In this document: positions 16,942 through 24,805 of the stretch, piece by piece | Numbering within the stretch: the stretch's first letter is position 1 | Layout of the letters: every line of letters begins with the position of its first letter | Assembly: GCF_009724685.1 (NCBI RefSeq) | Contig: NZ_WMEF01000002.1 | Span: 310,001 to 374,000, forward strand | DNA from: Lysinibacillus cavernae | GTDB lineage: Bacteria > Bacillota > Bacilli > Bacillales_A > Planococcaceae | Length of the DNA stretch: 64,000 nt | Direction of reading: 5' to 3' | Program-made: the position numbers and the translations under genes | The notes under the pieces: generated by a model | The model's input: the letters and a program-made list of their open reading frames with translations, nothing else | Told to the model about the DNA's origin: nothing | Database searches by the model: none

Positions 16942-17466
16942 ATGTTTCCTATTTTACTAACGGAACGATTAGTATTAAGAGAATTGTCAGGTAATGATGC
17001 ACAAGCTCTTCTCACTTGTTTTTCGAACCCAGAGGTTTTGCGTCATTATGGGCAACAGCCATTAACCAGTTTAGGACAAGTACAACAAATCATAAAAATT
17101 TTTTCAAACAATTTTATAGAAAAATGTGGAATTAAATGGGGTATTACATTAAAGGGACAGGAAGAGATTATTGGCACAATTGGTTTTCAAGAATGGTCAA
17201 CTGAACATAAAAAAGCTGAAATCAGCTACGCACTTTTTCCTGAGTACTGGGGTAAAGGCTATGCAATGGAAGCTGTTAACTGTGTCATTTCATATGGCTT
17301 TGAAGAGATGGAACTATTACGTATCGGTGCGATCGTTTTTACTGAGAATGATGCTTCTAACCGACTATTACAAAAAATAGGCTTTGAAAAAGAAGGCCTT
17401 TTAAAAAAATATATGCATCAAAATAATGTTCCACATGATACATATATTTATTCGCTTATAAAATAA
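16942..17466 (+). CDS. GNAT acetyltransferase, RimJ/RimL type
   Basis: 174 residues with the typical opening LLTERLVLRELSGNDAQALL, middle strand EEIIGTIGFQEW, acetyl-CoA motif YALFPEYWGKGYAMEAV and C-terminal NRLLQKIGFEKEGLLKKYMHQN. This subfamily acetylates ribosomal-protein N-termini or small molecules such as antibiotics; no further assignment is possible. AAGAGGTAAG precedes the ATG. Monocistronic. Confidence 0.9.
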   Translation: MFPILLTERLVLRELSGNDAQALLTCFSNPEVLRHYGQQPLTSLGQVQQIIKIFSNNFIEKCGIKWGITLKGQEEIIGTIGFQEWSTEHKKAEISYALFPEYWGKGYAMEAVNCVISYGFEEMELLRIGAIVFTENDASNRLLQKIGFEKEGLLKKYMHQNNVPHDTYIYSLIK

Positions 17467-17748
17467 AGCATACTTAAAAATCAGGTCCCCAAAACGTGGT
17501 ACTTGGTTTTTGCTTTTTCTATACATGTTTTTCGACCTGGATTTCTTTTTTCATTTCTGTAATAGTATGATTAAAATTTGAAGTTTGTTTTCATCGTTTC
17601 TCCACTCAAATTGCTCTGCAGTTATTTTTTAAAGTGTTAGCTTAGACAATAGATGTTTTTTATAAAGAGTTAGGAGCGTCATTTGGATTTGGAAAAACAT
17701 AACCAAAAATGGCGTGTTTAAGGTATGATTAGCCAAGGGGGGAGAACG
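17467..17748 (+). other. Intergenic region with weak dyad
   Basis: Imperfect arms AAATCAGGTC (about 17474) and GACCTGGATTT (about 17535) could form a long weak hairpin after the acetyltransferase gene. I see no ORF with a ribosome site. Confidence 0.3.
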
Positions 17749-18546
17749 ATGACTAGTATTTCATATTTTATCATTAACACATTTACTAAAGAGCTGTATA
17801 AAGGTAATCCAGCAGCAGTATGTCTAATAGATTCAGCCATGTCGGAGGGGATAATGCAAAAGATTGCTAGGGAGATTCCTGTTCCTACAACGGCCTTTGT
17901 TACAAAAATTAAGGATGATGCTTATTCTCTCAAATGGTTTACACCAGAAATCGAAATTCCTATATGTGGTCACGGAACGATAGCAAGTGCCTTTGTGCTT
18001 TGGCAGCAGGGCATTGTTCCTAGAAATCACTCGATTCTATTTCAAACGGCAAGTGGTCATTTGCATGCGAAGTGGGAGCATGGTCGAGTTGAAATTGCCA
18101 TTAAACAATACCAAATTGATGAAATTGAATGCACGCAAGCTTTGGAAGAATGGATTGGAAGCAAACCAATCTATGTAGGGAAAACCGAATTGGATTATAT
18201 TGTAGAGTTAAGCAACGAAGATCTTATTGCACACTTCGAACCCAATTTTTCTGCCATGAAGGACTTTCCCGTACGAGGGATATGTATCACAAGTCAATCG
18301 AATGAAGAAGGCATCGATATTGTATCTCGCTTTTTTTCTCCAGCACAAGGAATTGACGAAGATCATGTTAATGGTTCTAGTCATGGTGCACTAGGTCCTT
18401 ATTGGAGTCAAAAATTATCGAAACATCAACTTGTCAGCAAGCAGCTTTCCAAACGAGGTGGGATCGTATATGTAACACCTAAACATGAAACAGTTGAAAT
18501 TGCTGGCTCAGCGATTCTAGTATTGAATGGAAAGTTAAGCGTCTAA
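17749..18546 (+). CDS. PhzF-family isomerase/epimerase-like protein
   Basis: 265 residues with the diaminopimelate-epimerase-like double fold of PhzF. Visible motifs: FTKELYKGNPAAVCL at the N-terminus, IPVPTTAFV (where the catalytic-acid region lies), CGHGTIASAFVLW and, in the second half, VNGSSHGALGPYW. Members isomerise small metabolites; the substrate is unknown. The ATG at 17749 follows AAGGGGGGAG; the upstream in-frame ATG at 17725 has none. Confidence 0.9.
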   Translation: MTSISYFIINTFTKELYKGNPAAVCLIDSAMSEGIMQKIAREIPVPTTAFVTKIKDDAYSLKWFTPEIEIPICGHGTIASAFVLWQQGIVPRNHSILFQTASGHLHAKWEHGRVEIAIKQYQIDEIECTQALEEWIGSKPIYVGKTELDYIVELSNEDLIAHFEPNFSAMKDFPVRGICITSQSNEEGIDIVSRFFSPAQGIDEDHVNGSSHGALGPYWSQKLSKHQLVSKQLSKRGGIVYVTPKHETVEIAGSAILVLNGKLSV

Positions 18547-18571
18547 AAGCTGTTCATGAGGAGAGGATGTT

Positions 18572-18946
18572 TTGAAGGTTACAAAATTATTATTATTTGT
18601 AAGTAGTTTAAATGTTTTCGTCCTATATTTTTCATCATGGTTTTGGTATGGCAAAGAATTTTTCGCTATTATGTTTTACAGAAACGTTCAATTATCATTG
18701 GGCTAGTTCTTACCTCTTTCATCTTATTGCAGGTACTGTTTATCAAAGAATGGCGCTTGCAAAAAATAGAGGAGTGATAGAAGAAACGTTGATCAAACGA
18801 TACGGCTATGCGGATCAACAATATCTCTTAGACATCACCTCGGGTCTAACCATTCATGTTAATCATCCATATTTTAATGTAAATACGTATTTGCTGTTAT
18901 TTTTATCGCCTTACTATGCCTAGCACTTCCAGCAGGGGAGTACTAG
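18572..18946 (+). pseudogene. Small three-segment membrane protein gene broken by three one-base shifts
   Basis: A TTG at 18572 behind GAGGAGAGG opens MKVTKLLLFVSSLNVFVLYF and stops at 18704-18706. The coding signal then continues in another frame (LVLTSFILLQVLFIKEWRLQK), a third (RGVIEETLIKRYGYADQQ) and finally back to the first (AVIFIALLCLALPAGEY, stop 18944-18946). Adding one base in each of three homopolymers, G3 at 18700-18702, A6 at 18761-18766 and T3 at 18890-18892, restores one protein of about 124 residues with membrane segments at both ends and in the middle. I do not recognise the family. It follows the PhzF gene closely. Pseudogene, or a locally poor assembly. Confidence 0.6.
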
Positions 18947-18965
18947 GAAAATTTTTTATTTTTTG

Positions 18966-19092
18966 CTGTAACCTTTCTAAATGATAAACGACTACTCTAT
19001 TAGTAGAATACAAAAAACTAAAGCATTAGTAGTAAAATTCGCTTTTCACAAAATGACCAGGGCTCAATTTCTGAGTACCTGGTCATTTTGTT
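18966..19092. repeat. Interspersed repeat copy A with terminator hairpin
   Basis: About 127 bp nearly identical to 23891-24017. Shared blocks in order: CTGTAAC, CGACTACT, TAGTAGAATACAAAAA, CTAAAGCA, CTTTTCACAAA, GACCAG, CTCAAT, CTGGTC. The first half contains CTACT/AGTAG inverted arms, the second half the terminator below. Confidence 0.75.
19049..19092. terminator. Strong bidirectional terminator
   Basis: Perfect 14-bp arms, ACAAAATGACCAGG (19049-19062) and CCTGGTCATTTTGT (19079-19092), between the broken membrane-protein gene (+) and the MATE gene (-). Confidence 0.85.
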
Positions 19093-19134
19093 GTACGAAA
19101 AAAGGACATGCGCTTGTTGCATGTCCTCATTCGT

Positions 19135-20511
19135 TTATTCGCTAAGCATCGCTTTTAATGTTCGCTTTTGCCAGCCTAGCTTGAAGTAAGCATATTGCAT
19201 AATGAAATGCACGCAGAAGGTAATTGGGTAAGCTAACCAAACACCGTTTAATTCTAGTGACGTATGGTGAGATAATAGGAAAGCCAATGGCACTTCGACC
19301 ACCCAAATTGTCAAGACTAAGAAGATGGTTGGCCATAACACGACACCAGTTGCACGCATAGTAGCGGAAACGGTTTGTGTATGTCCGAAAATTAAATAGC
19401 TCCAAAAGGCAATATATAAATAATTCTTTGCGATGAGCACAGTATCATGTGAATCGATAAAGAAAGCCAAAATTGGCTCCGCAAATAGATACATAATGAC
19501 AATGATTGCTCCACCTAAAAGATAATTAATACGCACACCCATTTGACGAATTTTTTTAATCATTTCGGTAGAATTCGCACCTAAAGCCTGTGCTACGAAA
19601 ACAGATGTGGCAATGGCAATACTCATTGCTGGCACTTGCGCATAGCTAGCCACCTGATTGACAACGCCATATGCAGCAGTGGCATTAGATCCATAGACGT
19701 TCACAAAACCAATCACAGCAATTTCTGCAACAGAGATGGCAACCATACTAATACTTGCTGGAATCGCTAGCTTTAATAAGGATGCTAATATATCTTTCTT
19801 TAATTTAAAATGCTGTAAGATAGATTTGTCTAAACGAAGTAAATGCTTTGTTTTATGCAAATAAGCCAATAACAAAATCATTGTCACTAAGTTTGATAAG
19901 ACAGAAGCATAGGCAGCACCATTTAAACCAAATGCTGGTAGTCCGAGCCAACCAAATACTAAAGGCGGAAGGAAAGCGATATTTAAAACGACACTGATGA
20001 CTAAAAATAGAAAAGGTGTTTTTGAATCACCTACTCCACGCATAAAGGTTGTATAGACCATATACCAAAACATGATCGGTAACGTGAAGAATAAAATTTG
20101 TGCATAGCTAATACTCATGTCTAAAATATTTGCGGGTGTTTGCATAAAGCGTAAAATCCACTCAATGAAAAAACCACCGAAGATTGCAACGATAATGGAT
20201 AAAATCGTTGTGAAGGCTAAGGTTACCCCAACAACCTCTTTCATCTTTGCATGATTACCTGCCCCAAATGTTTGCCCAACTAAAATGGAGCTACCAGAGC
20301 CAATACCAATTGCAAAGGCCATTAAAAAGAAGAAAAATGGGAAGAAGGCTGAAATCGCAGCTAAAGCGTCGACACCTAAATTGCGCCCGACGATAAACAT
20401 AGCAAAAACTTGGCCGACGGATTGTAGCACGTTTGCTAGCATAACCGGAATTAAGAAACTAAAAAATGCTTTTCGAAGCTTTTTATCATCCTGTAACATC
20501 TGTTCATTCAT
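19135..20511 (-). CDS. MATE-family multidrug/metabolite exporter
   Basis: 458 residues, about twelve membrane segments in two homologous halves, as expected for cation-coupled MATE exporters. Recognisable family pieces: FFSFLIPVMLANVLQSVGQVFAMFIVGRNLG, GSGSSILVGQTFGAGN in the first half and the parallel SIAIATSVFVAQALGAN in the second. It is 20 bp downstream of the DUF6530-like gene and probably in one operon with it, under the inverted repeat at 21040. Substrate unknown. Confidence 0.93.
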   Translation of the reverse strand: MNEQMLQDDKKLRKAFFSFLIPVMLANVLQSVGQVFAMFIVGRNLGVDALAAISAFFPFFFFLMAFAIGIGSGSSILVGQTFGAGNHAKMKEVVGVTLAFTTILSIIVAIFGGFFIEWILRFMQTPANILDMSISYAQILFFTLPIMFWYMVYTTFMRGVGDSKTPFLFLVISVVLNIAFLPPLVFGWLGLPAFGLNGAAYASVLSNLVTMILLLAYLHKTKHLLRLDKSILQHFKLKKDILASLLKLAIPASISMVAISVAEIAVIGFVNVYGSNATAAYGVVNQVASYAQVPAMSIAIATSVFVAQALGANSTEMIKKIRQMGVRINYLLGGAIIVIMYLFAEPILAFFIDSHDTVLIAKNYLYIAFWSYLIFGHTQTVSATMRATGVVLWPTIFLVLTIWVVEVPLAFLLSHHTSLELNGVWLAYPITFCVHFIMQYAYFKLGWQKRTLKAMLSE

Positions 20512-20531
20512 AGGTAAGATCCTCTTGGGTT

Positions 20532-21011
20532 TTAATAACCCATTTCTTTTAAGATTCGTGATAATGTGCTTAGGCGTTCACCCATTAACTCACCATCATT
20601 AGTTAAAGCCTGTTGAAAGAGCTGTATATCCTCTTTTATCTGTTCATTTTCTGTACAAACTTCTACAGTCATTGCATCTCCCTGTAAGCCTACACGATTA
20701 ATAACTGGGTTTTGTTCATCATATAAATGCTCGTGGCGGTATGCCTCCTTAAAATAAAGTTGCGTTTCACACACTAAAATGGCCAGGTCAAGAACGCGAT
20801 GCAATGGAAGTTCCTCTGATTGACGTGACCATTTCCCACCAGTATGTCGCCACACCTTCGCTGAAATATCAACTTTTCCTCTATCATTCCATTGCGCCAA
20901 GCCAAGTGAAAGCCCTTGTGCGTCTGTTTGATAAGCTGTACGCCCATCAATATTTGCATAGTTTTCTGCAACGATTACAGGTTTATGTTTTAAATGTGTT
21001 GGGATTTTCAT
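20532..21011 (-). CDS. DUF6530-like conserved hypothetical protein
   Basis: 159 residues, soluble. Its conserved-looking core is KPVIVAENYANIDGR, GLSLGLAQWNDRGKVDISAK, VWRHTGGKWSRQSEELPLHRVLDLAILV. This resembles a Bacillus family of unknown function (I believe DUF6530; the assignment is from memory). AAGGAG sits ten bases before the ATG. Probable first gene of an operon with the MATE exporter. Confidence 0.7.
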   Translation of the reverse strand: MKIPTHLKHKPVIVAENYANIDGRTAYQTDAQGLSLGLAQWNDRGKVDISAKVWRHTGGKWSRQSEELPLHRVLDLAILVCETQLYFKEAYRHEHLYDEQNPVINRVGLQGDAMTVEVCTENEQIKEDIQLFQQALTNDGELMGERLSTLSRILKEMGY

Positions 21012-21039
21012 GTGTAAGTACTCCTTGTTATTCAGATTT

Positions 21040-21058
21040 AGTAATTTAGTAAATTACT
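21040..21058. promoter_or_regulatory. Inverted repeat upstream of the DUF6530-MATE operon
   Basis: AGTAATTT-AGT-AAATTACT, perfect 8-bp arms with a 3-bp centre, 29 bp upstream of the first start codon. Size and symmetry resemble MarR- or TetR-type operators. A further TTTAGTAAATTT stands nearby (about 21061-21072). Confidence 0.5.
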
Positions 21059-21172
21059 GCTTTAGTAAATTTATCATTGATGTAAAAATAAGTCAATCGA
21101 AATAGTTGGAGCATGTAACTTTTTTTTTTAGTGGCAGGTCTAATGGTAAAAGGTGTTGAAAGGGGGATTAGC

Positions 21173-21613
21173 ATGAGAAAACAGAAACGAATAGTTTTAG
21201 TTATGTTAGTGATGATCTTATTTCCTATGAAGGCTTTTGCAACGAGCTGGGCGTATCCTTTTGTTGTTTGGGATGGTTATATGTATGAAGTAATTGAAGA
21301 GGAAGTGACAACAATTGAAAAAGAAATTGGAGTAGTTACAAAATATTCAGATATGAAGCAGTTAGAGGGTAATTTTTCAAATGCCTACCCAAAAGGGACA
21401 AAATATTTTTCCATCCAGGGCATACCTACAGATGTTGCGATAGCAATACAAGTGGACAATGGGCAATATTTTAAAGCAGTGAGGGAAGGGGAATATGGAT
21501 ATCAAAGCCCAAAAGACTATACCGCTTTTTTGTATAAAGCATTAGGGGTAATTGCTATATTTATTGTGATTTTTGTATTGCTCACATCTGTTCGTAAAAA
21601 ATGGGGAAATTAA
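21173..21613 (+). CDS. Hypothetical secreted/membrane-anchored protein
   Basis: 146 residues: signal peptide ending near AFA-TSW, an extracellular domain of about 85 residues (WAYPFVVWDGYMYEVIEEEV, YSDMKQLEGNFSNAYPKGTKYF), then a C-terminal membrane segment (about 121-140) and a basic tail. This is a type-I-like topology with the bulk outside. Family not recognised. GAAAGGGGG before the ATG at 21173 decides the start over the upstream ATG at 21131. Confidence 0.65.
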   Translation: MRKQKRIVLVMLVMILFPMKAFATSWAYPFVVWDGYMYEVIEEEVTTIEKEIGVVTKYSDMKQLEGNFSNAYPKGTKYFSIQGIPTDVAIAIQVDNGQYFKAVREGEYGYQSPKDYTAFLYKALGVIAIFIVIFVLLTSVRKKWGN

Positions 21614-21679
21614 ACCAATATACTGAAATAAGGGTATAATTATCGTATATGCTATTAAGTACAAGAAACGGGGGTTACG

Positions 21680-21883
21680 ATGGAATTGAACAAAGAGTTA
21701 GTTTGCAGTCAATGTGGAGGTACAGCTATTGGTAAAGGAAAACAATCAGGTTATTCAACTGTTACGCCTTATAAGAAATTAGGATTTGGCAGCTCGTTGG
21801 TCCATTTAATCTGTACGGATTGTGGTTGGGTCCTCGGAAGCTATGTAGAAGACCCACATAGTTTTATAAAGACGATAAAATGA
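21680..21883 (+). CDS. Small zinc-ribbon protein
   Basis: 67 residues with two CxxC knuckles (CSQCGG near residue 9 and CTDCGW near 49) spaced as in a zinc ribbon. The middle contains GKGKQSGYSTVTPYKKLGFG. Similar single-ribbon proteins are common and of unknown function. ACGGGGG precedes the ATG. Confidence 0.75.
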   Translation: MELNKELVCSQCGGTAIGKGKQSGYSTVTPYKKLGFGSSLVHLICTDCGWVLGSYVEDPHSFIKTIK

Positions 21884-21933
21884 ACAAAATAATAAGAAAC
21901 CACTTTTTATTGGATGGTTGCATGAGCCTAACA

Positions 21934-22344
21934 TTATCGCAGAATAAAGTAAGGACCACATGATTCTTCATGTGTGAGCATGAATGACCATGTCCTTTCG
22001 ATAGACATTACATATAAATCGCCCTTCTGCATATCAAACGGAATATGGGGTAAATCATTGATCATTAAGGTGGTTGCATCTTCTACAATATAAGCCTCAT
22101 CAATGAATTGATAAAAAATGACGCATTTACTTTTAGGCTGTTGATGAAACTGTTGAATGGCTTCTTCTCTTGTGACACAATCGGTTGCACCCCAGCTACA
22201 TAAATGCCATAAAAAATGATCTAAATATAGTTTGTCTTTGTCGCGTTCGGATAAATGATGTGCGAATGTATTTTCCCATAGTTCCCGGTATTCCACACCC
22301 TTATGGAGATAGATTTGGACTTGCAGTTCTTCCCTAAAGGCCAT
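21934..22344 (-). CDS. DUF4275-family protein
   Basis: 136 residues, soluble, aromatic-rich. The patterns LYLDHFLWHLCSW near the N-terminal third, KSKCVIFYQF in the middle, and DLYVMSIERTWSFMLTHEESCGPYF at the end match the DUF4275 family. Function unknown. Confidence 0.7.
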   Translation of the reverse strand: MAFREELQVQIYLHKGVEYRELWENTFAHHLSERDKDKLYLDHFLWHLCSWGATDCVTREEAIQQFHQQPKSKCVIFYQFIDEAYIVEDATTLMINDLPHIPFDMQKGDLYVMSIERTWSFMLTHEESCGPYFILR

Positions 22345-22479
22345 TTGTATTCAAACCTTCCTGTGTATAAGATAATGTATGCCTGAATTTTAAGTCTCAA
22401 TTAGCAATGAAATAAGTAAGAGTACAATGACCAGGACTCATCGAGACGGTGTGTCTTGGCTATTTGTATTTAGTTTAAG

Positions 22480-22809
22480 CTATTTCATTACAGCTCTACC
22501 TTTTTGAGAAATCATAATGACTTCCGTTTTTAAATCAACTGGTCGATAGCTTTTATCTATGCACTCATCCCAATATGCTAGATTTTTTTTATCAATCCAA
22601 TACCTAGACTCTTCCATATCATGAACACAATACTAATATAAATATTCATCTTCATTTATAACTTCTCTAAAAATAGTTTCAACATACATTTTTTCACCTT
22701 CCACGGTTACTAACACATCCTGCATGTTGTCATTTAGAAATGTTAACCACTTATCAACCTGCACTGATTTTCCTTGCTTTACGCGATAACGTGTACATTC
22801 TACTTGCAT
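22480..22809 (-). pseudogene. DUF6176-like gene interrupted by one amber codon
   Basis: An ATG at 22809, six bases after AAGAGGT, opens MQVECTRYRVKQGKSVQVDKW and runs to TAG at 22633-22635. The same frame continues without further stops as YCVHDMEESRYWIDKKNLAYW and DLKTEVIMISQKGR to 22480. Joined, the two parts give about 109 residues that match a small conserved family (DUF6176-like, from memory) along the full length. Homologues have tryptophan after EYLY, so a TGG-to-TAG change explains the break. The frame also extends upstream to 22893 without a ribosome site. Confidence 0.75.
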
Positions 22810-22915
22810 TATAAACCTCTTGATTTTTTTACCATAATAGAAATCGTAGCATAAATAGTATATTATTGGAAGGTGATTATGTTTAGTATGCATGTTTGAA
22901 AGGAGTTGTTTAGCA

Positions 22916-23272
22916 ATGGAATGTGGATGTCAATCGAAAATTACAAATCAATTAAGAGTTGAAGGAGATATTGGAGCGGACCCAATTTGGTGTCATCGCT
23001 GTTTTTGTAATTTGAATATTGAAGAGGTCCCAATATCTAATCAATTAAAACAGCAATTAGAGACATGGATTCGACAGTACGGAGAATGGATTGACTGGGG
23101 TAACGACACCGCCATTTTCCCCAATGGTGTTGAATTGGAAGATAAATTTAATCAGCAAGGCATGCAGTTAACGGAGCTAGTGAGGGAAGAACTTGCAGGG
23201 ACATACATCGTACACTATAAGCCTTCAACCTTTGCAAGAAGATATGCGAATAAAAAGAAACTTACTGATTGA
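22916..23272 (+). CDS. Hypothetical cysteine-containing protein
   Basis: 118 residues. The N-terminus has CGC and then CHRCFC about 25 residues later, which could bind zinc; the rest is helical and acidic (LKQQLETWIRQYGEWIDW, LTELVREELAG). Family not recognised. AAAGGAG lies ten bases before the ATG at 22916. It ends four bases into the reading frame region of the next gene, so the two are probably co-transcribed. Confidence 0.65.
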   Translation: MECGCQSKITNQLRVEGDIGADPIWCHRCFCNLNIEEVPISNQLKQQLETWIRQYGEWIDWGNDTAIFPNGVELEDKFNQQGMQLTELVREELAGTYIVHYKPSTFARRYANKKKLTD

Positions 23273-23283
23273 GAGGCCGTGAA

Positions 23284-23895
23284 ATGGAAACATCCATTTT
23301 GTTAGTAAGACATGCAGCGTCTCCATTTATTTTTGGAGAAGAGAGGTCAAGAGGATTATCAGAAAAAGGTAAAAAGGACGCGACAACATTAACAGAAGCT
23401 TTCCGTTCAATTAAAATAGATGTGATGGTGTCAAGTCCATATTGGAGAGCAATACAAACTATACAAGGCATGGCGGATTATCGTAATCTTGAAATAAAAA
23501 TCATTGAGGGATTGAGGGAAAGACAGCTAAAAGGCGCTTATCAATTACCAGCAGATGAAAGAGAAGAGGCAATTAAACTATCTTTTGAAGACTTTGATTT
23601 CCATTTGCACGGTGGAGAGTCAGTTAGGCATGTTCAAAATCGTGCCATTCCTGAAATAATGGATCTATTAGAAAAATACCAAGGAAAGACAATCGTGGTC
23701 GGTACACATGGTAACATCATGACCATCATAATGAATTATTTCGATGCAAGATATGGTTATGAATTTTGGAAAAGTACGACTAAACCCGATAGCTATCAAT
23801 TATTTTTTGTAGGCACAAAGCTTAAAAAGGTACACAGAGTAACGCAAGAAGGTGAAAAATTAAATTTTTTTCAAAATTCTTTCGAAACCCTGTAA
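23284..23895 (+). CDS. Histidine phosphatase family protein
   Basis: 203 residues of the phosphoglycerate-mutase-like fold. The catalytic motif is LVRHAAS (RHG in most members, here RHA), with a second arginine in SSPYWRAIQT, the acid in LRERQLKG and the second histidine in VVGTHGNIM. It probably dephosphorylates a small phosphorylated metabolite. GAGAGG is seven bases upstream of the ATG at 23284; an in-frame TTG at 23269 overlaps the previous stop. Confidence 0.88.
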   Translation: METSILLVRHAASPFIFGEERSRGLSEKGKKDATTLTEAFRSIKIDVMVSSPYWRAIQTIQGMADYRNLEIKIIEGLRERQLKGAYQLPADEREEAIKLSFEDFDFHLHGGESVRHVQNRAIPEIMDLLEKYQGKTIVVGTHGNIMTIIMNYFDARYGYEFWKSTTKPDSYQLFFVGTKLKKVHRVTQEGEKLNFFQNSFETL

Positions 23896-24017
23896 CTTTT
23901 TTGGAGCTAATACGACTACTGTCATAGTAGAATACAAAAACTAAAGCAACTAGTAAGTTTCACTTTTCACAAAGAGACCAGAACTCAATATATTTTTGAG
24001 CTTCCTGGTCTTTTTGT
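23891..24017. repeat. Interspersed repeat copy B with terminator hairpin
   Basis: Second copy of the element at 18966-19092 in the same orientation; the shared blocks are listed there. Its left end overlaps the stop codon of the phosphatase gene. Confidence 0.75.
23969..24017 (+). terminator. Terminator of the phosphatase gene
   Basis: ACAAAGAGACCAG with CTCA pairs with TGAG and CTGGTCTTTTTGT, ending in a T tract. Confidence 0.8.
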
Positions 24018-24165
24018 GTTTAGGGAACACTAAACGACGATACACAGCAATAACAAATGCTTTGCAAATGGCATATGAAGTGAAAGTACATTTTATTCTG
24101 AAAAATGAAGCTTTTTCCATTTTGATACGGAGATGGAGTAAAGAAAAAAGAAGGGGGCTTTAAGA

Positions 24166-24504
24166 ATGCGTAGAAAACATTATTTAATTATGGTCATTGC
24201 ACTTGTTGTGGAGATATTGCTCACGTATTGGATTGCCCAAATGTTCACGGTAAGATTTATAGAAGTTATGTTTTTCACAGGTATTGTTTTTACTTTAGGG
24301 ACTTTCTACTTTTCCAGTAGTGGCGGAGCCATGTCGAGGCTTTTTGCATCCCAAGTTAGTGCGCAAACAGGTATCATTCATGAGCGAGAACGGTTCCAGG
24401 TTAAGCTTGGTCCGATATTTTTCGCTTCACTCCTATTCTTCCTCGTTGGTTTAGTGTTCTTTCTATTACTTGTAACAGGCATTATCCCTCCTCAAAACAT
24501 GTAA
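24166..24504 (+). CDS. Small hypothetical membrane protein
   Basis: 112 residues with three membrane segments (about 6-25, 29-50 and 82-105) and a conserved-looking loop with SSSGGAMSRLFASQVSAQTG. It somewhat resembles DUF3899 proteins, but I am not sure. AGAAGGGGG precedes the ATG. Confidence 0.65.
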   Translation: MRRKHYLIMVIALVVEILLTYWIAQMFTVRFIEVMFFTGIVFTLGTFYFSSSGGAMSRLFASQVSAQTGIIHERERFQVKLGPIFFASLLFFLVGLVFFLLLVTGIIPPQNM

Positions 24505-24651
24505 TATGTGACAATAAACTGTATAGATTTTGTTCAGATATTTGCTAGGCTGTTGATATACCTTGGCAAAGTTTTAAAGAAATGACAACGTAGTGACTTT
24601 TGCGAAACATATGATAGAAAAGTTATGTCTACAATTAGCATGATAAATAAG

Positions 24652-24694
24652 AAAAAGATCAAGTCAGAAGAGTCGCTGCTTGATCTTTTTGATT
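24652..24694 (+). terminator. Intrinsic terminator before the hybrid kinase gene
   Basis: AAAAAGATCAAG (24652-24663) pairs with CTTGATCTTTTT (24679-24690) across a 15-base loop. Confidence 0.75.
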
Positions 24695-24805
24695 TGTTCA
24701 GAATTTGTAGAGGTCCTCTTGGTAGAATATGAAGACTCTTTAATCATGATCTAGGAGGTGAAAAGGGCAAAGAAGATTGTGGGAATCAACTGAACACAAC
24801 AACCT

